NCBI GenBank assembly: GCA_025350385.1
Contig: JANXXZ010000424.1
Span: 1 to 11,094, forward strand
Direction: 5' to 3'
From: Bacteroidales bacterium
GTDB lineage: Bacteria; Bacteroidota; Bacteroidia; Bacteroidales; UBA4417
DNA: 11,094 nucleotides
The notes beneath the pieces are model-generated. The model saw nothing but the letters and a program-made list of their open reading frames with translations. It had not been told where the DNA came from and made no database searches. Below are positions 1-6,513 of this stretch, piece after piece; the first letter of the stretch is position 1, and each line of letters begins with the position of its first letter. Made by a program: the position numbers and the translations under genes.

Positions 1-1
1 C

Positions 2-505
2 CTTAGCAATGCAAGGGATGAAAAGTTCCTTCTTTCGGAAAAAGGCCAGGATCAGCTGGCTATGGCAATATTCAGGGCATTTCGTGAATATAAATATACC
101 GTTGAGAAAAAAGATCTCAAACTTATTAACTCAGCCGACACATTGATCTCCTCTGGACCACAAAAAAGACGGGTTAGTGAAACCAGGAAGGTGGAGACTC
201 TGGCAGCTGATACCAATACCCAGTCAAGAACTATCGTTGAACGCGTCTGGTACCGTGTACAGTTTGCTTCTTCAGCTGATGATAAACCGCTCAATTCTTC
301 TGATTTTAAAGACCTCCCGGAAGTGAAAAAATATTTCCAGAACGGATTATTTAAATTCACTTCAGGCAATTTTGAAACAAGCAAACAAGCATCAGCTTTT
401 AAGATGGAGGTCATTAAGCGGGGATTCACCGATGCTTTTGTAGTGCCCTTTTATCGCGAGAAAAGAATTACAATTGAAGAAGCCCGGCGACTAACAGGAA
501 ATTAA
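2..505 (+). CDS. N-acetylmuramoyl-L-alanine amidase, C-terminal part (5' truncated) with SPOR-like tail
   Basis: The reading frame is already open at base 2, so the gene begins upstream of the window. The first residues (FLLSEKGQDQLAMAIFRAF, then REYK) match the closing helix of Amidase_3 (AmiC-type) zinc amidases, which cut the bond between MurNAc and the stem peptide of peptidoglycan in the periplasm. About 60 polar linker residues follow. The last ~85 residues, starting near VWYRVQFASS and containing KKYFQNGLFKFTSG and GFTDAFVVPF, look like a SPOR-type peptidoglycan-binding domain, a layout common in Bacteroidota amidases. The catalytic zinc ligands lie outside the window, so activity cannot be judged. 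The MCE gene follows after 37 bases on the same strand. The family call is firm for the amidase end and fairly firm for the SPOR-like tail. Confidence 0.85.
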   Translation, partial: LSNARDEKFLLSEKGQDQLAMAIFRAFREYKYTVEKKDLKLINSADTLISSGPQKRRVSETRKVETLAADTNTQSRTIVERVWYRVQFASSADDKPLNSSDFKDLPEVKKYFQNGLFKFTSGNFETSKQASAFKMEVIKRGFTDAFVVPFYREKRITIEEARRLTGN

Positions 506-508
506 TAT

Positions 509-516
509 TAACTTTG
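509..516 (+). promoter_or_regulatory. Possible Bacteroidota -7 promoter element upstream of the MCE gene
   Basis: TAACTTTG fits the Bacteroidota -7 consensus TAnnTTTG and lies 26 bases before the MCE start codon, directly after the amidase stop. No clear -33 TTG is seen at the usual distance. The MCE gene may therefore have its own promoter as well as read-through from the amidase gene. An eight-base match with two free positions can arise by chance. Confidence 0.3.
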
Positions 517-542
517 TATCGAATGTTATACAACTTATATAA

Positions 543-1535
543 ATGAAAATTAGTCGCGAAATAAAAATCGGAGCTTTTTTAATCATTGTTATCCTTTTCT
601 TCATACTCGGCATTAATTTTATTAAAGGTAAAGATATCTTCAGGAAGCACCGTACTTTTTTTGCAGTTTACAACCAGATTTCGGGTCTGGTTTCAGCAGC
701 ACCGGTTTCAGTGAATGGCCTTAATGTAGGTAATGTGAGCAAAATTTATTTCGAAGGCCCCCAGTCAGGGCGTATCATCATTGAAATTACTTTATACAAC
801 CCGATACAGATTCCGGTCAATTCTGTAGCTACCATATTCAGCCCCGATTTACTTGGGACAAAAAATATCAACCTGGTCCTGGGAAATTCAACAGTGATGG
901 CACAAAGCGGTGATACCCTTAAAAGCAGTTTAACGGCTTCCCTGTCGGAAGAAGTAAGCGCCCAGGTTGCTCCCCTTAAAAGGAAGGCAGAGGACCTAAT
1001 GCTTTCAATTGATACCATGGTTACCGTGATAAAGACTGTTTTTAACACCCAAACCCGTGAGAACCTGAAGGCTTCTTTTGAGCACATTCGCCAGGCAATC
1101 GTAAACATTGAACACACCACCTTTAATCTTGATACCCTCGTTTACGGACAACGCAGCCGGATGGAACGTATTCTTTTTAATATTGAGGATATCTCTGCTA
1201 ATATCCGCATGAATGACAAGAACATAAGTAATATCCTTACTAATTTTTCAGCTATCAGCGATACGCTTGCCAAGGCACAGATTGCTCATACAATTCAGGA
1301 TGTACATTCAACCGTAATGAGTTTTTCCGAAATTACTGACAAGATCAACCAGGGAAAAGGTTCACTGGGATTATTACTGAATGATAAGAAATTATATACG
1401 AACCTGGAGAAATCCTCCAACGAAATCAACCAGCTGATTACTGATTTGAAACTGAATCCGCACCGTTACCTCAATTTTTCAGTTTTTCCGCCCAGCAGCA
1501 AGCGGAATCAATTCCAGGCACCGGTGGATAAGTAA
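543..1535 (+). CDS. MlaD/MCE family lipid-transport protein
   Basis: This 330-residue protein has a short cytoplasmic N-terminus, one membrane anchor (about residues 9-27, GAFLIIVILFFILGINFI) and then an MCE domain (about 38-115) with the typical VNGLNVGNV and LLGTKNINLVLG segments. The middle (about 140-265) is helical and likely forms the long helix or barrel that MCE proteins project into the periplasm. The C-terminus carries GKGSLGLLL (271-279) and NPHRYLNFSVF (305-315), motifs that recur in Bacteroidota MCE proteins. The family binds phospholipids and works with an MlaE permease and MlaF ATPase to move lipids between the inner and outer membranes; those partners are not in the window. 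The ATG at 543 puts the anchor at the correct place. It lies just after an amidase gene and converges with an OstA-like gene, a setting consistent with envelope building. Confidence 0.9.
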   Translation: MKISREIKIGAFLIIVILFFILGINFIKGKDIFRKHRTFFAVYNQISGLVSAAPVSVNGLNVGNVSKIYFEGPQSGRIIIEITLYNPIQIPVNSVATIFSPDLLGTKNINLVLGNSTVMAQSGDTLKSSLTASLSEEVSAQVAPLKRKAEDLMLSIDTMVTVIKTVFNTQTRENLKASFEHIRQAIVNIEHTTFNLDTLVYGQRSRMERILFNIEDISANIRMNDKNISNILTNFSAISDTLAKAQIAHTIQDVHSTVMSFSEITDKINQGKGSLGLLLNDKKLYTNLEKSSNEINQLITDLKLNPHRYLNFSVFPPSSKRNQFQAPVDK

Positions 1536-1537
1536 GT

Positions 1538-1557
1538 TTTTCAGATTTTCCTGAAAA
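1538..1557. terminator. Weak hairpin at the convergent stop codons, possible shared terminator
   Basis: TTTTCAG (1538-1544) can pair with CTGAAAA (1551-1557) around a six-base loop. It sits over the 5-base gap between the stop codons of the MCE and OstA-like genes, mostly within the last OstA-like codons. The stem holds only two G:C pairs. The flanking T and A runs could act as U-tracts in both directions, but the structure is weak and may be accidental. Confidence 0.22.
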
Positions 1558-3067
1558 TATCCAGCCAGTTCATAGGTCTGATTTTTTCCAGCCACTGGAA
1601 ACCTTTTAATATCTGTTTATCGGCAGGTACGTCCTTTTCCGGGAACATATTGCCATCCGGCTTATCAAAATAGGTTATACGCTGAAGTTTATTATCATCA
1701 ATGTAAAGGTGCATGCGGCTTCCCTGTGCCATATTGATACCAATCATCTGTTTATTGTCCTCCCGGATGTAATATACTGTTTCTGCGTTCCCGTCCACAT
1801 CAATCTGAACCAGCCGGTTCTTGGAAAAATGCCCGATCATGTTTTTCCCTTTGATCTGGTTATAGGTTTGAGAACTGTCGCGGGAAATGATAAATGCTGT
1901 GTTGGTTAATCTGAGAAGCTTTATGGTTTTATTCCCTGTAAAAATCTGGATAGTATCAGCCGTCATCTGGTTTTTATCCGACCATATTACGGGTTTGTTG
2001 AACATAGTAATGACCGAATCGGGAATGCTGTAATGCAACGAATCACAGGCGCCCTGGAGGTCGTTCCTGAAAAACCGTGTATGGTGATAGGCAAAAAGTT
2101 CACGGGTTTCCTGTTTGGCCGTATCAAAAATGGCCATCAGGGTATCAGCATGAAGGTAAAGGGTATCTTTTTCGTCGCCAAGAATTGCCATGGCGCGTTT
2201 GGTTAGCAGTGCGAAACCTTTCTGCCGCCAGTATTCGCCGTAATTACCTTTAAGTATAACATGCTGAACGGTATCAGTCATTACTACATTGCTGATTGCT
2301 TTCCCGAAGTTGGTTCTGCGGTCGTAATAAAGACTGTCGCCGGTGAGCCGGCGGTTCTGATCCACAAGCAATGCATTGATACTGAAACGTGATTGATTGG
2401 TTATGCGGTTGTATTCACCGTTCTCGCAATAGATATAATTATCCTTACCCCTGATAATGGTAGGCCCCAGGAAATAGGTTATCCGCTTGAAAGTATTGTA
2501 TAAAAGTGTGTCGGAGTTCATAGTATAATCAGGATTCTTCGCCTTGACGTTTTCCTTGAAATACATCTCCTTGGTATCTGTATGATAGTATCCTCTCCGA
2601 CTGGTTAGTATATTATCCTTGTTAACAATTTTGCCTCCGGTTATGTAGCTGGCAATTTGCGTGTTACGGTCAAAAACCATTGCATCTGTAGTAAGTGTGG
2701 TTTGGTTATCAACCAGTTTAACATTATCCCGAAGGTTCGCTATTTTGGTGTTGCCGTCATAATGCAGAAACTTACCATACAGGTTAAGGGTATCGCTCGA
2801 TTTTATACGAACCCTGCCATAGCAGTCAACAGTGTTGGTTTCTTCCATGAGCCAGGCGCTGTCGCAGTAAAGCCAGGCGCCATCGTGGTAAAAAACCGGA
2901 TTACCAATGAACCGGATGGCTTCACTGATATTTTTATTATGCATCATGACTGCTGCCCCTGGCATGATCTGTATACGAAGCTTTTTCTGGCCGAAGGCAG
3001 ATTGGATTAGCAGGATAATCAGCAGGACAAAAAGAATCCGAAAATTTAATAATTTATTGGGCATCAT
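1541..3067 (-). CDS. OstA/LptA-like LPS-transport family protein
   Basis: The 508-residue product starts with a signal peptide (residues 1-26; hydrophobic ILFVLLIILLIQSAFG) followed by an OstA-type beta repeat region. Recurring strands such as GNPVFYHDGAWLYCDSAW, LNLYGKFLHYDG, LTTDAMVFDR and RGYYHTDTKEMYFKENV are the slices of a beta-jellyroll resembling LptA and the LptD N-terminus. This class is annotated as OstA-like in Bacteroidota and is thought to take part in carrying LPS across the periplasm. The repeats continue to about residue 310; the rest (to 508) contains further similar strands and no separate domain I recognise. The start codon at 3065-3067 is followed at once by a second Met (3062-3064), either of which could be used. 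Its end nearly touches that of the convergent MCE gene, and a promoter octamer lies just upstream. Confidence 0.88.
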   Translation of the reverse strand: MMPNKLLNFRILFVLLIILLIQSAFGQKKLRIQIMPGAAVMMHNKNISEAIRFIGNPVFYHDGAWLYCDSAWLMEETNTVDCYGRVRIKSSDTLNLYGKFLHYDGNTKIANLRDNVKLVDNQTTLTTDAMVFDRNTQIASYITGGKIVNKDNILTSRRGYYHTDTKEMYFKENVKAKNPDYTMNSDTLLYNTFKRITYFLGPTIIRGKDNYIYCENGEYNRITNQSRFSINALLVDQNRRLTGDSLYYDRRTNFGKAISNVVMTDTVQHVILKGNYGEYWRQKGFALLTKRAMAILGDEKDTLYLHADTLMAIFDTAKQETRELFAYHHTRFFRNDLQGACDSLHYSIPDSVITMFNKPVIWSDKNQMTADTIQIFTGNKTIKLLRLTNTAFIISRDSSQTYNQIKGKNMIGHFSKNRLVQIDVDGNAETVYYIREDNKQMIGINMAQGSRMHLYIDDNKLQRITYFDKPDGNMFPEKDVPADKQILKGFQWLEKIRPMNWLDIFRKI

Positions 3068-3092
3068 TTACCTGTAAAGGTGTGAAAAAGTG

Positions 3093-3100
3093 CAAAAGTA
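3093..3100 (-). promoter_or_regulatory. Bacteroidota -7 promoter element for the OstA-like gene
   Basis: Read on the minus strand this is TACTTTTG, an exact fit to TAnnTTTG. It lies 25 bases ahead of the OstA-like start codon, leaving a leader of about 15-20 bases. No convincing -33 TTG is visible at the expected distance, so the call rests on the octamer and its position. Confidence 0.42.
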
Positions 3101-3180
3101 AGGCTTATTGCCGAATTAGCGAAGTATGAGGTTTGGTTATCCCAAGGAATCATTTTGTCCTGAATGGAAAAGCAAAATAA

Positions 3181-3345
3181 AAATGGACCCGTTTAGGTGA
3201 AGGTATCCGATCTACTTATGTACTTTTGAACCCTGAAATCGGACAGGGGGGTGTATTATTGGTTGATGTGCCTCCGCCGGGGCCAGGCTTTCCCGAATAT
3301 AGAAACTTGTGGACTGAAATCAGCAATGCAACGGTGATTTTTTAA
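3181..3345 (+). pseudogene. Possible gene remnant, 54-codon open frame without a normal start
   Basis: A frame bounded by TAA at 3178-3180 and TAA at 3343-3345 encodes a protein-like string including GQGGVLLVDVPPPGPGFPEY and NLWTEISNATVIF. It has no ATG; only TTG codons are available. The composition (Gly/Pro-rich turn, mixed hydrophobic strands) looks like the tail of a longer protein rather than random AT-rich DNA. I do not recognise the family. It could be the 3' relic of a deleted gene, a small protein starting at TTG, or chance. Confidence 0.25.
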
Positions 3346-3486
3346 TAATATTAACAATATACAGGTTTACTGTTGAATCATTCCCAGGGTTTGGATGATG
3401 CCTGAAGCAATTTATTTCGAAAAGTACAGTTATTCAAGGAGCTGAATTGCCCCGGTTACGAATATAAGTATTTGATAAAAAACAAT

Positions 3487-4209
3487 ATGAACAGTAAGGA
3501 TTTAATCAGATCAACCTTAAATTTTTTACACCTGGATATTACGAAAAACCTCGAATACGACAGGCTGACGAAGTTGATAATGAAAATCGTGATAAACAGG
3601 GATTCAAACTGCATTGATGTGGGTTGTCATAAAGGAGAAATATTGGATTCAATGATCCGGCTTTCGCCAGGGGGCAGGCATTTTGGTTTTGAACCAATAC
3701 CTCCTTTGTTTAATCAGTTAAAGACAAAGTACGAGAATAAAGCTACTATTTATCCTTTTGCACTTTCTGACAGGAACGGGACCTCGACATTTCAGTTTGT
3801 AAGGAACGCCCCGGCTTACAGCGGGATTATCAAAAGGAAGTATGACATTGAAGTGCCGGATATTGAAGAAATTAACGTAGAACTTAAGACACTGGATGAG
3901 GTAATACCTCAGGATACAAAAATTGATTTCATCAAAATTGATGTTGAAGGTGGCGAATTCGGAGTGCTCAAGGGAGCCAAACAATTATTGAAAGCATCAA
4001 AACCTGTAATAGTATTTGAATGCGGACTCGGTGCGAGCGATTTTTATGGTACAGAACCGGCTGATTTATACAGTTTTATCACCATTGAGGTGGGGCTTAA
4101 AATTTCTTTGTTAAAATCATTTATCCAGGCTTCTTCTCCGTTGACCATACAGGAATATAAGATGTATTTCAATTCGGGTAAAGAATATTATTTTATTGCT
4201 CATCCGTGA
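3487..4209 (+). CDS. FkbM family SAM-dependent methyltransferase
   Basis: The 240-residue product is a class I methyltransferase of the FkbM type. The SAM-binding glycine loop is CIDVGCHKGE (residues 42-51), the acidic end of strand two is FGFEPIPPLF (E69), and the family hallmark DFIKIDVEGGEFGVLKGA starts at residue 147. These enzymes usually O-methylate sugars or small molecules, often in polysaccharide or secondary-metabolite clusters, but no glycosyltransferase or other such gene is nearby, so the acceptor is unknown. I chose the ATG at 3487; an in-frame TTG at 3472 would add five residues. No Shine-Dalgarno site is seen for either. The gene is AT-rich by eye compared with gatE-gatD downstream and may be a stand-alone or acquired unit. 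Confidence 0.85.
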   Translation: MNSKDLIRSTLNFLHLDITKNLEYDRLTKLIMKIVINRDSNCIDVGCHKGEILDSMIRLSPGGRHFGFEPIPPLFNQLKTKYENKATIYPFALSDRNGTSTFQFVRNAPAYSGIIKRKYDIEVPDIEEINVELKTLDEVIPQDTKIDFIKIDVEGGEFGVLKGAKQLLKASKPVIVFECGLGASDFYGTEPADLYSFITIEVGLKISLLKSFIQASSPLTIQEYKMYFNSGKEYYFIAHP

Positions 4210-4211
4210 GT

Positions 4212-4277
4212 AGTTATCAGTTATTGGTTATTAGAGAGCAGAAATCCGCAATCCGACTTCCGCAATCCGACATCCCT
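4212..4277. repeat. Two blocks of degenerate 7-bp tandem repeats upstream of gatE
   Basis: Right after the FkbM stop, AGTTATC, AGTTATT and GGTTATT follow each other (4212-4232). After a short gap AATCCGC, AATCCGA, CTTCCGC, AATCCGA and CATCCCT (4243-4277) keep the same 7-base period. A single further AATCCGA occurs at 4334-4340. No open frame crosses the region with protein-like content. Similar heptad rows are, as I recall, common in intergenic DNA of Bacteroidota. Their role is unknown to me. Confidence 0.65.
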
Positions 4278-4478
4278 GCCTGACTGCATAGATTTTCCTC
4301 AAATTTGGAGATTACCGTCATGCACGCAGGCGCAATCCGACATTTCAAATCTTTGCTATTCGTTAGCTGTACCCAGGTATTTATTTTATAAACCCATCTT
4401 TCGCTCCAACAATCCTAGCACTTCAATTAAAACTTTTCACAATTTCTCAACATACATCTCCCAATTCTCCATATTCCC
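4278..4478. other. Non-coding remainder of the FkbM-gatE spacer
   Basis: Apart from the isolated AATCCGA at 4334-4340 I see no gene, RNA or convincing hairpin here. The last 80 bases are rich in C, T and A on the plus strand and run into the promoter octamer ahead of gatE. Confidence 0.5.
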
Positions 4479-4486
4479 TACTTTTG
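4479..4486 (+). promoter_or_regulatory. Bacteroidota -7 promoter element for gatE-gatD
   Basis: TACTTTTG matches the Bacteroidota -7 consensus TAnnTTTG exactly and lies 25 bases before the gatE ATG, giving an expected leader of roughly 15-20 bases. It is the same octamer, at the same distance, as the one ahead of the OstA-like gene. No clear -33 TTG is present. If real, the archaeal-type gene pair is read from a promoter of the bacterial host. Confidence 0.45.
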
Positions 4487-4511
4487 ACCCGCTTTATAAT
4501 TGCTTTCCACA

Positions 4512-6476
4512 ATGAAAAACTCAAACCATCCCCGTAAAAACTACGAAGCAACCCGCAGCAGTATCGGATATGTTCCGCGCCGCCAGGCTACCCAGCAAAC
4601 ATACGAACGCATAGGTTTCATGTCAGGACTTGAAGTACACCAGCAACTCAATACCACACAAAAGCTGTTTTGCCGTTGCCCGGCAGGCGTTTACCAGAAG
4701 CCTAATCAATTCGATGCTGAAGTTATCCGCCATATGCGTCCCACCCTTAGCGAGTTGGGGGAGTATGACGGAACCGCACTCATGGAGTTTAAAACCCGCA
4801 AAAATATTACCTATCGACTCAAGAACGAAACCACCTGTACCTACGAGGTTGACGATACCCCCCCATTCCCGCTTAACCGCGAAGCCCTGGGAATTGCAAT
4901 TGAAATATCGCTGGTTTCAAAGCTTAATATTGTTGGCGAAGTTCATATTACCCGCAAACAGTACCTCGACGGGAGTATTCCGACCGGGTTCCAGCGTACT
5001 GCTATTATTGGTGTTGAAGGCGAAATTCCCCTGAAAAACAAAAAAATAAGACTGATACAGCTCAGCCTCGAAGAAGATTCGTGCCGGGAAGTATCTGATA
5101 TAGGTCATAACCGTATTTACCGGACCGACCGTCTTGGTATGCCCCTCATTGAAACGGTTACCTACCCCGACATGCTAAACCCTGACGAAGTAAAGGAAGC
5201 CTGCAACTATATCCGGTTCCTGAACCGTAGTACCGGCAAGGTTCGCACCGGTATCGGCGCCGGACGCGAAGATGTGAATGTAAGCTGCCGAGGAGGTTCG
5301 CGGGTGGAAATCAAGGGCGTTTCGCATACCCGCTGGATTCCTGAACTTACACATAATGAATGCTTCAGGCAATGGGCCTTGCTTGCCATCAGGGATAGTT
5401 TAATCAAACGCGTTCCTGATCCACAAAAATGGGAAATCCGTCACGAGTTCCTGGAGTATGACCTGCTCAGGACTACCTATGAACCTATTAAGCACCTCAG
5501 GGAGAGCAAATTGAAGCTGGTAGCAGTTAACCTTCCCCAGTTTGAAGGGATGCTTTCGCATTTCACCCAACCGGGCCGAATGTTTGCCGATGAACTGAGC
5601 GAACGCCTGAAAGTGATTGCCTGCATCGAGAAACCCCACATGACCCATACCGAAGAATTTGAGCCGGTTCTTGCCGTCAGCGAATGGGAGAAAGTTAAGG
5701 AGTTGCTGAAATCAGCCGATGGAGATGCGATGCTTCTGATATGGGGACCCGATGAAGACATGGCCACAGCTCTCGATACGATTGAAGAACGTTGCCTCCT
5801 GGCATTCAAAGGCGTTCCGAATGAAACCCGCAAATCGATAGAGAATGGTACTACCATATTTGAACGGGTATTACCTGGTGCCGACCGGATGTATCCTGAT
5901 ACCGATTCAGCGCCAATACCGCTGGAAAACGAATACATCGAAAGCCTGGGAAAAAATATTCCTGAAGAGATAATTTCACGCTATCATCGCTTGCAGGAAT
6001 GGAAGGTGCCTGAAGATACCTATACCTATATTTTCAAGAAAAACCTGTTCCCGCTCATCGAGCGCATTGTCAGCGAACTTGAAATCAATCCGGCTTTTAC
6101 CGGGAAACTCTTCGGACATACCATGAAATGGGTTGAAGGTCATTTTAAGCCGGCAGCCGAATTCGATTATAAGATTGTTTATGCCTTGCTTCGATTCCTG
6201 AAAAAGCAGAAACTCGAACTGGCCATAGCCCGTAAAATGCTGCCAATGGTATATCAGTACCCGAAAATGGATTTTGACTCTGTTTTAACCAGTATCAAGT
6301 TCAAACGGACGACCAAGGAGCAACTGCTTACCCAAATTCCTTTCCTGAAAAAGAAACTGGCAGAAATCAGGCATTCGAAAGGGGAAATGGTAGAACGGGA
6401 CTGGGTTATGGGACAGATCAGGATGATAGCAGAAGGAAATGTGGATTTGCAGGAATTATCAACTCTCATCAGTTAA
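4512..6476 (+). CDS. gatE: Archaeal-type Glu-tRNA(Gln) amidotransferase subunit E
   Basis: The 654-residue product belongs to the GatB/GatE family, which phosphorylates Glu-tRNA(Gln) and replaces the phosphate with ammonia to give Gln-tRNA(Gln). The family signature GLEVHQQL is at 39-46, followed by KLFCRCP (51-57). GatE rather than GatB is indicated by TYEVDDTPP (110-118), RKQYLDGSIPTGFQRT (148-163), GREDVNVSCRGGSRVEIKGV (251-270), a long insertion at about 300-410 resembling the GAD domain of bacterial AspRS, and PGADRMYPDTD (455-465). GatB proteins lack this insertion and are about 480 residues long. The last ~200 residues should be the helical and YqeY-like tRNA-binding domains. About 30 residues precede the cradle domain, more than I expect in archaeal GatE. 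The ATG at 4512 is preferred over TTG at 4500. gatD follows after 37 bases, as expected for partner subunits. The family call is firm; the actual substrate in this host is inferred. Confidence 0.9.
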   Translation: MKNSNHPRKNYEATRSSIGYVPRRQATQQTYERIGFMSGLEVHQQLNTTQKLFCRCPAGVYQKPNQFDAEVIRHMRPTLSELGEYDGTALMEFKTRKNITYRLKNETTCTYEVDDTPPFPLNREALGIAIEISLVSKLNIVGEVHITRKQYLDGSIPTGFQRTAIIGVEGEIPLKNKKIRLIQLSLEEDSCREVSDIGHNRIYRTDRLGMPLIETVTYPDMLNPDEVKEACNYIRFLNRSTGKVRTGIGAGREDVNVSCRGGSRVEIKGVSHTRWIPELTHNECFRQWALLAIRDSLIKRVPDPQKWEIRHEFLEYDLLRTTYEPIKHLRESKLKLVAVNLPQFEGMLSHFTQPGRMFADELSERLKVIACIEKPHMTHTEEFEPVLAVSEWEKVKELLKSADGDAMLLIWGPDEDMATALDTIEERCLLAFKGVPNETRKSIENGTTIFERVLPGADRMYPDTDSAPIPLENEYIESLGKNIPEEIISRYHRLQEWKVPEDTYTYIFKKNLFPLIERIVSELEINPAFTGKLFGHTMKWVEGHFKPAAEFDYKIVYALLRFLKKQKLELAIARKMLPMVYQYPKMDFDSVLTSIKFKRTTKEQLLTQIPFLKKKLAEIRHSKGEMVERDWVMGQIRMIAEGNVDLQELSTLIS

Positions 6477-6513
6477 GGTATTAATAATCAACTACAATAA
6501 AACAAACTCAACA

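Larger units (their letters stand above)
3068..3486. other. Intergenic region between divergent OstA-like and FkbM genes
   Basis: About 420 bases lie between these divergent genes. The left end holds the OstA-like promoter. The middle holds a 54-codon open frame (3181-3345) described separately. A second TACTTTTG octamer at 3221-3228 (plus strand) is flanked by a 6-bp inverted repeat TCCGAT (3206-3211) / ATCGGA (3238-3243). From 3346 to 3486 the DNA is AT-rich with no recognisable RNA gene. The FkbM frame stays open back to 3406 but has no ATG or GTG there. Confidence 0.5.

Noticed and set aside
4212..4277. The short repeats as a CRISPR array.
   Set aside because: Units are 7 bases with no spacers, and no cas gene is present.
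5477..5938. Long open frames on the minus strand inside gatE.
   Set aside because: They lie opposite strongly conserved GatE codons and their translations show no family features.
4512..6476. Reading the first subunit as bacterial GatB.
   Set aside because: At 654 residues it is much longer than GatB and has the AspRS-like insertion and GatE-type motifs; no GatA or GatC lies beside it.
6439..6513. An earlier in-frame ATG at 6439 would give a longer GatD overlapping gatE.
   Set aside because: The added 25 residues do not look like the family N-terminus and lie in coding sequence of gatE; the ATG at 6514 has an A-rich leader and gives the expected start.
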